Assembly: GCF_026210795.1 (NCBI RefSeq)
Contig: NC_089433.1
Span: 3,373,001-3,437,000, forward strand
Direction of reading: 5' to 3'
Length of the DNA stretch: 64,000 nucleotides
DNA from: Rhizophagus irregularis
Lineage: Eukaryota > Glomeromycota > Glomeromycetes > Glomerales > Glomeraceae
The notes under the pieces: model-generated
The model's input: the letters and a program-made list of their open reading frames with translations, nothing else
Databases searched by the model: none
What the model was told of the DNA's origin: nothing
Made by a program: the position numbers and the translations under genes
In this document: piece after piece, positions 37,913 through 51,892 of the stretch
How positions within the stretch are numbered: the first letter of the stretch is position 1
Layout of the letters: every line of letters starts with the position of its first letter

Positions 37913-38479
37913 TTCTAATATATTTATTCAATATTTTAAAAGCCGATACTTTATTTTTTATTTTTAAAATGAAGAGGGAAGAAAGCAATTGGGGTACTAA
38001 AAACTGTAAAAACTGATATTTATTTAATTGATCAAATAATAACATTTGATAACACGATTGTTTTGATACGTAATTGTATATTGTGATACGTTTGATAGAA
38101 TGAGTTTTGATACAATAATATATATAATTGTTAAAATAATGTATTGATTATGGCTGAATAATCTGATATATTATTATTATTTTAATTGGATTTTGGAAAT
38201 AATATTCCCGTATTCTGGCGAGAAAATTTTTTTTTCACTTCGGTGGGAATATTTTACAAAAAAAAATGATCATGTGAAGATGATCTACAGTCAATCATAA
38301 TTTTTGAGATTATTTGCGGATTTGCGGATTATTTGCGGATTATTTGCGAGTTTGCGGCTTATTTGCGGATTTGCAGATTATTTGCGATTGCAGATTTGCG
38401 AATAATTATTCTTCAAAATCTGCAATGTTCCGCAATATCGCAAATTGCAATTAATCCGCAATTAGGGTATTGCGGACAC
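37913..38479. other. non-coding stretch with TTTGCGGATTA repeats
   Basis: About seven irregular copies of ATTTGCGGATT lie at 38308-38400, followed by GCAATATCGCAAATTGCAATTA palindromic words up to 38480. This looks like the terminal part of a repetitive element. No gene is seen. Confidence 0.55.
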
Positions 38480-39048
38480 ATCTTTATATGCAACTATTTT
38501 CTGAAACTGTGAAGCAGAATCTGTCTCATAAAGCTAAATATAATGAGGTTTTGGGTATGCAAAAAAAGCAATTGGAATGTCTCTTGAATTGGGTTGTGAA
38601 AACGAAATAAATGAGATTTTGCAAAGCTGGATAAGAAAAAAAGAAAGAGAAATTCGTGATAAGCAGCAGGGATGTACAATTGGGTTTAAAGAGAATCTTC
38701 CAAATATTAGCAGCCCTCATCAGGCGCGTACAAAAGGTGCTCCAAAGAAGCGTGTAAAGAACGCATTGGAAAACACTACTATTAAATACAATAATAATAA
38801 GAATAGACAAGATATGATGAAGTAAGTAAAAACTTATCTAATAAGTATTAATTTATTGAACTTAAGTAATCAATTAATTATTATGTAGATTGAATGTTAA
38901 AGCGCCAAACAAGCAATCTAGAAGCGAATTACAACCTGAAATTCCTATTCGTCAAACTAAATACATATGTAGTTATTGTAAAGGTAACGGACATAATGCC
39001 CGTAGTTGTGAACTTAAAAAGAAAGGTGTTAGAGCAAGAACTAAATAA
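38480..39048 (+). pseudogene. C-terminal remnant of a MULE-like transposase
   Basis: The frame LYMQLFSETVKQNLSHKAKY shifts near 38560 to KKAIGMSLELGCENEINEIL, then SSPHQARTKGAPKKRVKNALE. A GTAAGT...TGTAG intron (38822-38888) joins in frame to KLNVKAPNKQSRSEL and a zinc knuckle CSYCKGNGHNARSC, ending at 39048. SPHQ..TKG.PKKR..ALE followed by a CCHC knuckle is the usual end of MULE/FAR1-type transposases. The catalytic part is missing upstream. One base has been lost near the A7 run at 38561-38567. Confidence 0.65.
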
Positions 39049-40521
39049 CCGAATGTTCTTAGTTTATGCTTACAAATATGCAACTAATTTGTAAATTTTG
39101 AAATAATTAAAGACTTAAATTTTGCATTTATTCAATTTTTTTGTTTATAATTCGATACTTTTTGCACATTATTTTGTTAAATCATTTAAGTATATTAATT
39201 CTGGCCGAAGTTATAATTCGGTGAAAATCACCGCCGGTGAGCTTTAGCAATACTCAATTATTAATAGCGAGGTTATTGGTGATAAAGCACGCAAAATCAA
39301 ATTGAAGCATGTGTTGATACAAATAGAGGTCAAACCAAATATTTATCAAATAATAAAATATATGTATTTTTGACCCTTCTACTCGAAAATAAAAAAAGAT
39401 TTCATAGCTTCATTATAAAATTTATGTGCTATATTAAAAAAACTGACCGCCATTACTTTTGCTGGGGTCTGTATACTCCATCTTTGCCCTAAAGCCAGTG
39501 TGAGTCAATTTAGTGCCAATTTTTGTAAAAATCTTTAAGATAGTAAATTGAAAAATCCGATTGATGGTAAAAAATTTATAATCATTTTCCATTATTTTGA
39601 GATTGTCATCTGTCCGAGTAAGAGTGTTGTTAATAATAAAAAAAGAGAGAAATTCGAATTTTTTATCCGATCGGATGGATTTTCAATCTGAGTTGAATTT
39701 CTTCTCCATTTTATAATTGAACTGGATTTTAATTTTACTATATTGCGCATTGGAGTAGAATCTGAAGATATCTCAAAAAAATTCTAGACTTTAATTAATT
39801 AAATCTATGTATAATCGTCAAAATGTGTCCATCCGTCGATCCTCGGATTGGAACTCTGACAAAAACGTGGGTGTGATCAGTGAAAATCACCACCAATAAT
39901 AAAATTATAATAAATCCATAATACGTAAAAGAAAAATAGTCTAAAAATCATACAATAATTTTAAATACTATAATATGAATTCGAATGAATTATATTCATC
40001 TAAACGCAAATATTACAATTAGTGTAATTTTTTATAATTTAAAATATATTCAATCGGAAGTCCGTGTTTCCATTTTTTTTTGTCCCTTAATAAATTTATC
40101 CGAATTTTCCGTAATAGTACAAATGAAATAAATTTATCCTTCGTAATAAAATCGCTGATCAATAATAGCTTAATTTATCTTAACTATAGAGAGGTAGATT
40201 AGGATTTAGGACCCACGAGCTATATAGTATATATAGGTCAGGGGAGATCGGCACACATTTACTATTAGCTCTACGAATTTCTTCAGGGCCGGCACCATGT
40301 AATGCTGGTCGGCATTATCCACAAATGGAAGTGATCTACTTGATTTTGGCTCATTCTAAGCAAATAACCAGGACCTATGCATAGCTCTGGGTTCTGGTAG
40401 ATTGTTCTTATTTTGGAAGTAAACCGTCATCATTTGCAGTTGGCGTACGTACTGCTTAACCATATATGATATCTGAAATAACTATAAATAATTCTTTTTT
40501 TTTTTAAAAAAAAAAGAAAAA
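39049..40521. other. intergenic stretch upstream of the BTB gene
   Basis: AT-rich with no supported gene. Two copies of a GGTGAAAATCACC(G/A)CC-like word occur (39219, 39876). A segment at about 40190-40460 is clearly less AT-rich and may be a repeat remnant, but I do not recognise it. Confidence 0.5.
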
Positions 40522-42031
40522 ATGGTTACTCAATTTTTTTCGAAATTAAGTCAAAATTATATTGAATTATTAAAAGACGATGAATATTATGATGTCACAA
40601 TTGAAGTTGGTGAAGACCCTAACGTAAAAATATTTTGTGCTCATATGAATATTTTGTGTTACCGTTCTCCATATTTACGACGAATATTAAAGTCTAACAA
40701 AAAGAACAATGATAACGTTTTAACCCATATTAAATTATCAAACACATCACCGGAAATCTTTCAAATTGTATTAGAGTAAGTTAATTATCATGTTATATAT
40801 AACTTTGAATATTCAAATTATAACTTTTATTTTTATAATTAGGTATATTTATGGAGGTATTCTTTCATTGGATGAAAAAGACACTTCAGACCTTCTTAAA
40901 GTTTTGGCTACTGCAGATAAACTTAGTCTTCAAGAGCTAGTTGATTATTTACAAGGATATTTAATTGAAAATAAGTCTGAACAGCTAGAACAATATTTTG
41001 AATTTGCTCAACAAATTAGCTCAAATTCTAATAATTTATTAAAACTTCAAGAATTTTGTACAAATTTAATGGTTCAGTCTCCCGAGAAAGTTCTTAAATC
41101 ATTAAATTTCACTTCATTTCCTGAAAAATCTTTAATTTCACTTATTAAAAGTGATGATTTACAAATGAAAGAAATTGAAATATGGGAACATGTATTAAAA
41201 TGGGGACTTGCACAAAATCCAACTCTCATTCCAGATCCTAAAACTTGGTCTGATGATGATTTTAAAACAATGAAGAATACTCTACAACATTGTTTACCCT
41301 TCGTTAGATTTTTTTGTTTATCACCAAAAGAATTTTCACAAAAAGTTCGTCCATATCAAAAACTCCTAAATCAACAACTTTATGAAGATTTATTAAACTT
41401 TTATTTAGATCCTGAAAGTGTATCATCTCATAACATTCAACTTCCTAGAAAAATTAAAATTAATGAAAACATTGAAGTTATTTGTTCACTAATCGTTAAT
41501 TCTGGTATTGTTTCAACAATTTCAAGATGGATAGATAAAATAGTTATTAATGATAATAATTTTAATGAATCATATTTACCATATAAATTTGAATTATTGT
41601 TAAGAGGAAGTCGAGATGGATTTACTCCTAAAAAATTTCATGAATTGTGTGATAATAAACCTAATACTGTTACATTCATTAAAATAAAAGGAACAGAAGA
41701 AATTATTGGTGGGTATAATCCAGTAATATGGGAAACCCCCCAAACGAGTTCTTGGGGTAAAACCGAAGATAGTTTTATTTTTTCTTTTAAAAATAAGAAT
41801 AATTTTAAAGATGCAATTTTGAGCAAAGTAATAAATTCTAATTATGCACTATTATTTGGTTCTATATCTGGTCCATATTTTGGTGGTGATATTAATATAA
41901 ATGCTTCAAATGAATTTGTAAATTATGACACCACTGAATATTATAATAGTTTTTATGAAAAAAAGATAAGAGATATTGAAGGTAAATTTATTGTAGAAGA
42001 TTACGAAGTGTTTCAAATAATAAAAAAATAA
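40522..42031 (+). CDS. BTB-BACK-TLDc domain protein (480 aa)
   Basis: Exon 1 is 40522-40775 and exon 2 is 40843-42031; the 67-bp intron has a GTAAGT donor and TAATTAG acceptor and joins as ..LEYIYGG. The BTB domain spans residues 1-120 (DDEYYDVTIEVGEDPNVKIF, FCAHMNILCYRSPYLRRIL), which usually binds cullin-3. A BACK-type helical region follows (SPEKVLKSLNF, EIEIWEHVLKWGLAQNP). The C-terminal TLDc domain covers about 300-480 (LLLRGSRDGFTPKKFHELCD, IGGYNPVIW, FIFSF). This architecture is strongly expanded in Rhizophagus. It is a likely substrate adaptor, but its target is unknown. The frame is intact. Confidence 0.93.
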
Positions 42032-43239
42032 ATGTATTTTAAAGGATGAATTTTATTTAAGACAAAAATATAATAAATATTGTATTGATACGCATTATAT
42101 GTAACAAAGAAATAAATAAATTATTGCTATATTTACGTTACAAACTTTCAGTTATTAAATAGATTCCGTTTGAAATTATGATATTCAAATGTTCATTTAT
42201 AAATCAAGTAAATTAGAATATTCGATCATAGAATTTTGAGATCGAAATATACTATGAGATTTGAATATAAATTGCAATCTTAAGATATAATGCAAAATGC
42301 TTTTGTTAATTTTTGAACTATTACTTTGATTTTTATAATAATTGAGATCCTAATAAAGTTCATAACACGTAAAAGGAAAAAATACTAGTCTAAAACGCAC
42401 ATACTGTATCCATTGAGATATTATACGAATTATATTAGAATTTACATCTCACATATTTTCAAATATTCGAATTTCAAGACTTTAAGTGGAAGATCTACCA
42501 TAAAAAATATATCTAAATGTAACTTTGCTATGCAATGTCAAAAATTTACATATAAATTGTAAGGGAATTAACTAAACGCAAACGTTACAATCAGTGTAAT
42601 TTGTTAAAATTAATGCATTAAATTGGAAGTCAGTGTTTCAGTAGTGTTTCTATCTTAAAACTGTGTTATCAATGCCAACGTTTTTTTGCCCTTAATAATT
42701 TATCAGAATATTCTGTAAATGAAATAGTTTATTTCCACTCGTTTAATTTGCATAAAAAAGTCCTTCGTAATAAATTTATCACCGATCAATAATTAATTGC
42801 AATAGCTTATGAACAATGGTCTGTCTTAATCTTATGATTGTAAGAAAAACTTATTGTTCATTAAATTCATTATAATATTATAATTCACAATATAAATATC
42901 GTCATTAGAATTTATTAATATGAAAATTAATTACTGCATATTAAAAAATTGAGAAAAATCAATTTTCAAAACTAAGAAATTTTGAATTTAATTTATATAA
43001 ATTTATGATTTTACTTTAAATAAAAAGCTTTGCAATTAGTATAATTAAGAATTCATTAGATTAATTGAAGTAAGCAAGATTTGTGATAGGATGATTAAAA
43101 GCATAATTTCATAGTTAACTTTCCAAGTTAGAGGCGATATTATTATAGTAACAGGTAATACTTATAGTAATTGTTAATTTAATTATATTAAATTGATAGT
43201 TGCTCAAGTAATTAGTATGTTTATTAAATTATCCAATTT
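42032..43239. other. intergenic stretch
   Basis: 1.2 kb of AT-rich sequence between convergent BTB family members. I see no gene. Confidence 0.6.
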
Positions 43240-43865
43240 TTATCGGAATCTTGAACAAAATTTGAATTTTGTATAAGATCCCATTTAATACATGCTTCCA
43301 TTCAGATTTTAATTTCTTTCGTCTGTAAATCATCTCTTTTAATTAATTTAACTAAAGATTTTTCAGTAAGTGAAATAAAATATTTTCTTTGGAGATTTAG
43401 CCTTTAAATTGGTAAAAATTATTGAATTCCTAATAAATGTTATTCTAATATTACCGATTTATAAACAATCAACTAGTTCTTGAAGATGAAGCCATCTGCG
43501 ACAACCAAAACTCTAAAAATTTCTGAAATATCTTGCTTATTCAATAAAAGACTGCCACCATAAATTATAAAGATTTATTAACTGAAAAGTAATTTTAAAC
43601 ATTTAATCATTTTTGCATAACTTTAAGGTAAACTGAAATATCTCTGGTAGAAATTTGGTAACCTGATTTGGGCCAAAGCATCATTTTGATTAGAAGCAAA
43701 AGTTCGTCTTAAATATGGAGAACGTTAACAAGAAAATATTCATATATGTGCGCACTAATATTTTTACATTATGGTCTTTTATTACCAACATCAATAGCAA
43801 TATTAATCATCCTTTAATATTTCACTATAACGTTGATTTAGTGCTGAAAACAATTTTGTTGACAT
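43240..43865 (-). pseudogene. decayed BTB-BACK paralogue
   Basis: The start MSTKLFSALNQRYSEILKDD is followed at once by a stop. Recognisable fragments then follow in several frames: RSPYLRR, IYGGSLLLNKQDISEIFRVL, LVVADG and TEKSLVKLIKRDDLQTKEIKIW. These match the neighbouring intact genes in order. Many stops and shifts show an old relic. No TLDc part was found. Confidence 0.75.
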
Positions 43866-44727
43866 AATATAAAATAATTTTTTTTTTGAAATCAAATATG
43901 TTCGTAGTTCAAATGGAAATGAATTTACAATATTTATGTGTTGATGTAGATTTAAAATACGTACTGTACATTGGATTACGTATACAGTTTGATTACTATA
44001 AAACATTTAAAATAAAAACAATGTATAATCTCTAAGAATATTTATGTCCAATAAATAAATATGGCTACGATACAATATTTTATATAGTATTAAATTATTT
44101 TTTGAAAAATTCAATAAAGGTCACTAGTATACTCGTCCGGCGATTCATTTCGGAATTACCGAATTGAAATTGTAACGAATCACTCATTCGACAAAATTTT
44201 GAGTATTATTTATTATGACACGATATCGAGCTACTAAGTTAAAAACTTTTTACTTTTATAATTACGCTTAAAACAGAAAAAAAAGAAAAATTTGGTTTAT
44301 TTAATATTATCTTTGTGAAGTAACTTGCTAATTTAAATTATTGGGTGCATCGTACTAGATTATTAACATTAGGATAAGGTCTTGTATTATAATTCAGTAA
44401 CAAAATATCATACAAATTACATTGAATACTAAATATTTTATTTTATTTTATTTTAATTTTTTTTTTTAAAAAAAAAAATTAGCCACATACAAATAAAATA
44501 TAACCCAAAAAAAATCAAATTCAGCTCGGATTCCCAAGTTAATCTATGATTGACCCTTTAATACAGGATATTCGGGTCGAGTTAAACGTTTCGTAAACCC
44601 GACCTGATTCGTCTCGTGAGGAATCTTCGTGTTGAAATATTAATATTTACAGAGTGATATTAGTCTAACATTACTTCATAAACTGTGCATATAATTCATA
44701 ATATTACAGAATTTATTAACGCTTACC
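43866..44727. other. intergenic stretch
   Basis: AT-rich. A short T8-A9 hairpin-like tract lies near 44459-44480. No gene is seen. Confidence 0.55.
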
Positions 44728-46222
44728 CTATTTTCTAATAATACGAAATATTTCATAATCTTTAATAGCAAATTTACCATTTTTTCTTATATTTTTTTCA
44801 TAATGTTTACATTGATGATAACTTTCATCATAATTTGCGAATTCATTGGAAGAATATACGACAATGTCATCTCCAAAACATGGTCCACCTAAATAGTCAA
44901 ACCATACTGCACGATCACTATGATCTACATTACTAATAATTGCATCTTTAAAAAAGATATCATTATCATTGAAAGAAAAAATAAAACTATCTCTTGCGAA
45001 TCCCCATTTACTAGAAGATTCCCATTTTAATGGATTATATCCACCAATAATTTCATTCGTTCCCTGTATTTTAATAAATGTTATAGTATTAGCCTTACCG
45101 TCACATAATTCATGAAATTTTCTAGGTGTAAATCCATCCTGGCTTCCTCTTAACAATAATTCAAATTCATAAGGTAAATATAAATCTCTAATATAAGCGA
45201 ATTTATTATCGATAACCTTATTATCGATCCATCTTGAAATAGCTGAAACAATTCTCAAATCCACAATCTCTGAATCGATTTTGACATTTCTCGGGAGTAA
45301 GATGTTTTCATTTGGTTCATTATCGGGATCCATATAAGAATTTACTAAATCTTCATAAAGTTGATGATTTAATAGTTGTTTATATGGACGAACTTTTTGT
45401 ACAAATTCTTTGGACGATAAACAATAAAATCTGATTAAAGGTAAACAATTTTGTAAAGTATTTTTCATTGTATCGAAATCATTATCTGCCCAAGTATCAG
45501 GATCTGGAATAAGAGTTGGATTTTGCGCAAGACCCCATTTTAATACATGTTCCCATACTTCAACTTCTTTCATTTGTAAATTATCCCTTTTAAGAAGTTT
45601 AATTAAAGATTGTTCAGGAAGTGAAGTAAAATCAAATGACCCAAATATTTTTTCTGGAGATTTAGCCATTAAATTTGTACAAAATTTCTGAATTCCTAAT
45701 AAATTATTAGATTGAAAACTTATTCGATGAGCAAGTTCAAAATTTTGAACTATCCATTCCGATTTATTTTCAATTAAATAACTTTGTAAATAATAAACTA
45801 ACTCTTGAAGACAGAGTTCATCAGCAGCAACCAATACTTTAAGGATGTCTGAAGTAACTTGCTCATTAAACGAAAGAATGCCACCATAAATATACCTAAA
45901 TTATAAAAAAATTATAAAATTAAATCGAAAAGTAATTTAAACGTTTAATTTATTTCTTCATAACTTACATTAAAATAATCTCAAATGTATCTGGTGAAAT
46001 ATTTGGAAATTTAATATGAGACAAGGTACCATCATTCTTTTTTTTATTAGAAGCCAAAACTTTTCGAAAATATGGAGAACGATAACATAAAATATTCATG
46101 TGGGTACGGAATATTTTTACATAAGGATCTTCACCAACTTCAATCGTAGTATCGTAATATTCATCGTCTTCTAACAGTTCAATATAATTTTGACTGAGTG
46201 TCGCAAAAAAATGTGCTGCCAT
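44728..46222 (-). CDS. BTB-BACK-TLDc domain protein (473 aa)
   Basis: Exon 1 is 46222-45969 and exon 2 is 45895-44728, joined across a GTAAGT...TTTAG intron as ILMYIYGG. The intron position matches the paralogue at 40522 exactly (254-nt first exon in both). BTB is DDEYYDTTIEVGEDPYVKIF, BACK-like is EVEVWEHVLKWGLAQNP, and TLDc is LLLRGSQDGFTPRKFHELCD and IGGYNPLKW. It is convergent with the other copy and separated from it by the decayed one, so a local duplication with inversion is likely. The frame is intact. Function as for the paralogue. Confidence 0.93.
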
Positions 46223-47425
46223 GATATATAAATTTTTTTTTTCTTGAAAAAGAAAAGGTATAATTTAGAAACAATGGGACAATGAATCTATTTTTATAAT
46301 TGATGTAGATAGTAGATACCTTCTAAAAAGAAAAATGATGATCATTTTCAATGCGGGGCGAACGGGGACCTTATATTCACATGATCAACAATAATATTTA
46401 ACGTCATAATTTGATATAATAGTCAATTAGTCATACACCCGAATAGACATGGTCTTGAGTGTCTTCCGCTGCGCTTACATAATATGATAAAAGATGTTCG
46501 TTAAAAATATCTTGGGGAGTAGGGGCTTATAATAAAAAAAGAATATTCCCCTAAAGATAACAAAGTTAAGTTTTTTAATATCAACTTTGTTTTTCTAAAT
46601 ATTATTTATCAAGTTATATCTATGAAATTGATTTTCAAACTTTAAAAATGACAAATAGTGTAAAAAGTAAATTGTTATTCTTACAATAACTTGATAAGCA
46701 TTTTTCACATTTCCACTTTTGGCAATTGATTATGAAATAAAATCATGTGCACATAACTAATAGATCGAAATTTCGTATAATCATCTATTTTATCATAAAA
46801 AATGCGGCATGAATAATTTATAACAATACGAACACTACTTTTTTAATTTATTTTTGAAAAAAATTTGCTTTATTTCATTAAACTTTGTCATTTAAAATTT
46901 TCAAAAAAATTAATTTCAAAGCTTTATACTCGCTTTTTTTCTTACCAATATTCTACTTCAAAGAGCAAAATATATAAATGAAAACCCTCCAAGCTATTCA
47001 TTGATGCTATTTTAACAACTACTATATAAATCATTTAAATGACACGCCAACTGATCATATTAGTAAATAACCCGATCCAATTTATCATCACACTACTATT
47101 ATGGCACTACCAAAAAATTAATAATCCAATCCGCTCAATAAAGTTTAAAATTAATCTAACCAGTTAAATCAACGAACTTTAAATTATAATAATTTTGGCT
47201 AAAATTTTTTTAATTCTAGCCAAAATCGTAGTTCTACTAAATTTGGTTAAAATTGACCATTTTCATCGGAAAAAGTATGGTCCGAAAAAAAATTATAGAA
47301 CAAAGTAATTCTACTTTTGGTTAAAGTAAATTAACTATTGGTTAGAAGATATAAATAACGTCAAAAAAATAAAAAAATAAAAAAAATATTCTAGTATGTT
47401 TCGAAAATAATCAAAATAATCTAAA
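46223..47425. other. intergenic stretch
   Basis: AT-rich upstream region of the minus-strand BTB gene. No gene is seen. Confidence 0.6.
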
Positions 47426-48184
47426 ATGGGAACCAAATTTAGTAAATTAAAAATCTCAAGTAGTAGAAAATTTTATAGTAGCGTTTATTGTACTCCATCA
47501 CTGTCTTTATTGCCAATTTCTCGAATTTACAAGAACTTAAATTATCATTTGGTCTTGAAGAATGCTTTGTTGATTTTGAAAAGTTACAATATGTTTTTTT
47601 TCACAATTACAAGTTTTAAAAATTTGGAATGAATTTCCAAGTGATGGGTTGCAAATAAAATTCTTGGAAGATAATAGGAAAAATCTAAAAGAAATTTATA
47701 GGTGGGATTGAATGTTGTAATGATAATTCATTAAATTTAGCTATTTCTAAGTTTTGTCTAATACTTAGAAAACTTTCCACTGGAATTAAAAATAATGAAT
47801 CGGAAACATTAAAAATAATTTTTAATAGTTGCAAATATTTAGGAAGTATTAAAATTTGGTGTGGAGGTAAATTTTTGAGCATTAGAAATGATTGTGAAAT
47901 ATTCACAAAATATTAATGAACTAATATTATATAATTTATTTGCCGTATGATTTAATTTATTTTACTTCTGGAAAAATTAGAGTCCTTTTTCGTAAATTGG
48001 ACAAATTGTGTACCACAAAAATCACTTTCTTTAGTAATTGTTATATGTGATGAAGAAAATAGCTTAGATAAAAATAATGAAAATATTGAAATAATTAATA
48101 AATATACAATTAAGCATTATTAAGAAATTTGAAGTTACAGATTTTGATGATGATGAATATGTACTCGTAAAAAAATTTTTTTAA
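47426..48184 (+). pseudogene. F-box/LRR-type gene relic
   Basis: The clearest piece is at about 47703-47915 in one frame: CCNDNSLNLAISKFCLILRK, then ESETLKIIFNSCKYLGSIKI and WCGGKFLSIRND. Further on, WTNCVPQKSLSLVIVICDEE and KKFEVTDFDDDEY occur after shifts. The order and wording match the C-terminal half of the large Rhizophagus F-box family (recalled, not searched). Several stops and frame changes make it non-functional. The F-box itself is not visible. Confidence 0.65.
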
Positions 48185-49586
48185 TTTTATTAATAAGAAT
48201 ATATGTTCATATAATTGTTTAATTTGCAGTTTTTTGTTGATGTAATCTATTTGAGATATTAGCTCTTTATCAAACATGTAAATACAGGAAATAAAAATCA
48301 AATTTAAAAATTTTCCTAGCGTTGCAATAAATTTTTGTAGTTAAACGCATGGGTAATGATAAGAATCTTATTATGATGATAAAGATAGGGGTAACAATAA
48401 TGAATCTGATTATGATGATGAGAATTGAGATAATATAATCAAGAGAATTATTTGCTGGAATTTAATTACGGTGATATCTTTTGAATTCAAAATAATTATG
48501 ACAGATTTCAAAATACAACTTCTTAACTTGGCGAAAAGAACTATTATCAATTATAATTGTTTTTGCAAAATTAATTAATGAAAGAAATATAGAAAATTAG
48601 AAATTTTGCTGTAAAATTGATGATTAATTCAAAAGTACTATATTTACTATGTAAATTACAAAATTCAAATAATGACAGGATGAACAAGTATCCAGCATGC
48701 AGAGATGCAACCTGTTTCCTCACATAGTTATTAGCTTATTTAATAATTTATTTTCATCTTTAAATATCATTTAAATACATACTATCACTTATGATTTTAA
48801 TGTATGATAATTTACTTCATCAGGAATAATCATATTTAGTGCAAAAAGTGATTTATAGCTTTATTATCATGAATTGGTTCGCATTAGAGAAAAGCTATGT
48901 ACATTCACGTGTACAGGTTTGGTATATAAATAGTTTTATCTGCAAAGTTGCCATTATTTCCATAGCTACATATGCATTTTTTTATGTGATAAATGTAAAT
49001 AAATAATATGATGTTAAAATTATAGCAAATAGTGAGAATTTAAGATTTACAATTTAGACGTAATTACAATATTTATTTCAACAAATAGTAATTGTAATAA
49101 TAAATAAATAAAGAAAAATAAATAAATAACTTAATAAAAGCAGAACATGATTACAAAAGTTTCTATTCATAAGATTCTGTGTTAACATTGTTACTAACTT
49201 TAATACGCTTAAAAAAAAAAGAAAAAAGTAAAATAGAATAGAATAAAATGATTTAGTAAAATCTTTAGTTGCATCTTGTTTTCTTGGATTTATTGGATTA
49301 CTTCTCTTGATACTGAATTGGCCAAAACAATTATTAAAAGCAATAATAGAAAACTTTAAATTGTACCTTTAAATTTCATTTATATCAAACTCATATTCTT
49401 TTGTAATATATTCTAAAGAAAAAGAACCAAGTAATTAATAAACTCCTTTACATACTGATTAAAAAAAATAACTTAATACCTTTATTGTTGATTGATTCTT
49501 CAACGAGTTTATTATCTAAGATAATAATAATTATTAAATATGTTAAAATGTAGTAATTATTGTCCAAATTTATATAAAAATAATGT
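48185..49586. other. intergenic stretch
   Basis: 1.4 kb of AT-rich sequence downstream of the kinase gene. No gene is seen. Confidence 0.6.
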
Positions 49587-51892
49587 TTACATACTTGGTT
49601 TCGTATTAAACGTTATTGATCTGCTTGTATAAATTGCATTTGGATGAGGTTTTTCATTAAAATCTGGTCCAAGCATTTTTAATTTTATTAATTCTAATCT
49701 TATTTCTTCAGCTTGATTAAAATATTTGGCATCCATTCCCATATTTGACCACGAATTAAAAATTTCACAAACATCCGTTGCCAAAGGTCTCTTTTTAGGA
49801 TCAGGATTCCAACATTTTTTCATTAAATTAACAAAATCTTCAGGAGTGTCGTAAGTAATATTAGGTCGTTTTCCATCAATAATTTTGTAAATCAAATCAA
49901 CATCATGTTCAACATCAGCAAAAGGTTTACAACCAGTTGTTAATTCCCACATAATCATGCCCATACAATAAATATCAGATGATTTAGAAAATTTGGCGCC
50001 TTTAAATATTTCTGGTGCAATATAAGGTATAACTCCATATATACTGCTATCGTGTGGAATGTCATTTGCGGGCTGTGATAATCCTAAATCTCCAATTAAA
50101 TATTGATCTATTTTACATGAATCATTTTCAATTATTTCAACCAATATATTTCCACTATGAAAATCTCGATGTACGAAATCTTTTTCATGAATAGTTTGAA
50201 GTCTAAAATAAAAAATTGGTTATTAATAAAATTTTATTTAAATAATTTTAAAATCATTATTAATTAACGTAAAGTTATAAATACCCATCTGAAATTCGCC
50301 ACAAAATGTGCAATTTTTTCTTCCATGTAATCTCTGCAAAATTCTTTTGTAAATAATTATGTAAATCTCCTCCATTTGCATATTTCATTATAAACATAAA
50401 TTCTTTTGTTATAGGATCTTTTGCGATACCATGGCATTTAATAATATATTCAAATTTACTATCATAACATTGATAAAGTGATTTTAACTAAAATTTTATA
50501 GTTTAAGTTAGTATATTAAATGTTTTTAAAAAAAACAAATTTTGAAAATTAATTACCTCATTTAAAAAATATTTATTTGGTTCTTGAGAATTTAAAACTT
50601 TTTTTATAGCAACAACGTTTCCATTAATTAAAGCTTTATAAATAATACCAAATCCTCCTTCTGCTATTTTTTTAAAAATTTTAATTTGTGAATATGAAAC
50701 CCATTTTATTTTCGGTTTTGTAGAATGATAATCAAACTCATTTTGAGAACTTTGATATTTTTGTTTCAAAGATTTAAGAAATCCTTGAGAATCTTCTAGA
50801 ATTTCATTTAATTCATCACTGGTAAAAACAAGTAAATGACTTGTATAACATGCTTTTGGATGAGATTTTACAATAAGATTATTATGCTCAATTGGTGCAT
50901 TTATAAATTCCATAATATTACTTTTTAATTCTTCATTAATATCTTCAATTTTCTTATTCTCAGGGCGAAAAATCCAATTTTCAATGATATTTAAAACTTC
51001 TTTAGAAGATGGCCTTTTTAATGAATCTTGATCCCAGCATTTTTTCATTAAATTTATATAACATTGTGGAGTATTTTCAATAATTTCAGGACGTTCACCT
51101 TTACAAATACTTAAAGCAAGTTGAAGATCATGTGCTTTATCATTAAATGGTGGAATTTTAGATATAAATTCCCACATAATTATAGAAAAACTATATATAT
51201 CACTAGCTTGAGTATAAGGCTGACCTCTTAAAATTTCGGGTGCTATAAATGGTAAAACTCCATAGATATCATTTTCTTTTAAAAAAGATTTTGCAAGTTG
51301 ATATAATCCTAAATAATCACTAATAAAAATTCCATATATATCTTCATATTTGCTACATAAAATATTACCATTATGAAAGTTATAATGAATAAGATCTTTT
51401 TCATGAATATCATTAAGACCCTTAATAATTTGATATAAATGAAATAATTTTTGTTCCCAATTTTTTGTTATTTCTATTAAACAACTTTTTAAACTATCCT
51501 TATTTGTATACTCCATTATTAATGCATAATTCAAAGTATCTGGATCTTTTGTAAATCCATATATTTTAATAATTTCACATGAATTAATAATTTTCAACTA
51601 TAAAAAAAAATAATATTTAATTAATTACATAAATAAATTATAATATTAAAAAATAATAATAATATTATTATATCATACTTCATTTAAAAATTCATTTAAA
51701 CTTTCATCTGAATTTTTAAGATAATCAAAATATTTAAAAATTACTTCAACACTATTATATTTAGCTTTATATATAGAACCAAATCCTCCTTTATCAAGAT
51801 ATTCAATATTTTCAAATTTATCATAAGGAACCCATTTTAATTTATTTTTAGAAATAAATTGATCCACAATTTCACTTCCACTATTACCAAAT
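49587..51892 (-). CDS. tandem pseudokinase-kinase protein (about 690 aa visible, 5' end uncertain)
   Basis: Exons on the minus strand are 51892-51679, 51597-50557, 50487-50285 and 50202-49587; all junctions have GT-AG and keep frame. Domain 1 starts KLKWVPYDKFENIEYLDKGG and has a glycine loop GGFGSIYKA, but its catalytic loop reads LIHYNFHNGN in place of HRD..N, and DFG is DYLG, so it should be inactive. IAPEILRG and DIYSFSIIMWEF follow. Domain 2 starts IKWVSYSQIKIFKKIAEGGF with VVAIKK, an intact HRDFHSGN and GDLGLSQ, IAPEIFKG, DIYCMGMIMWEL and KKCWNPDPKKRP. The dual layout recalls JAK kinases. Both domains fit the Rhizophagus-expanded Tyr-kinase-like family. The N-terminus (RFGNSGSEIVDQFI) needs an upstream exon, discussed with the array at 51893-56792. 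Confidence 0.88.
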
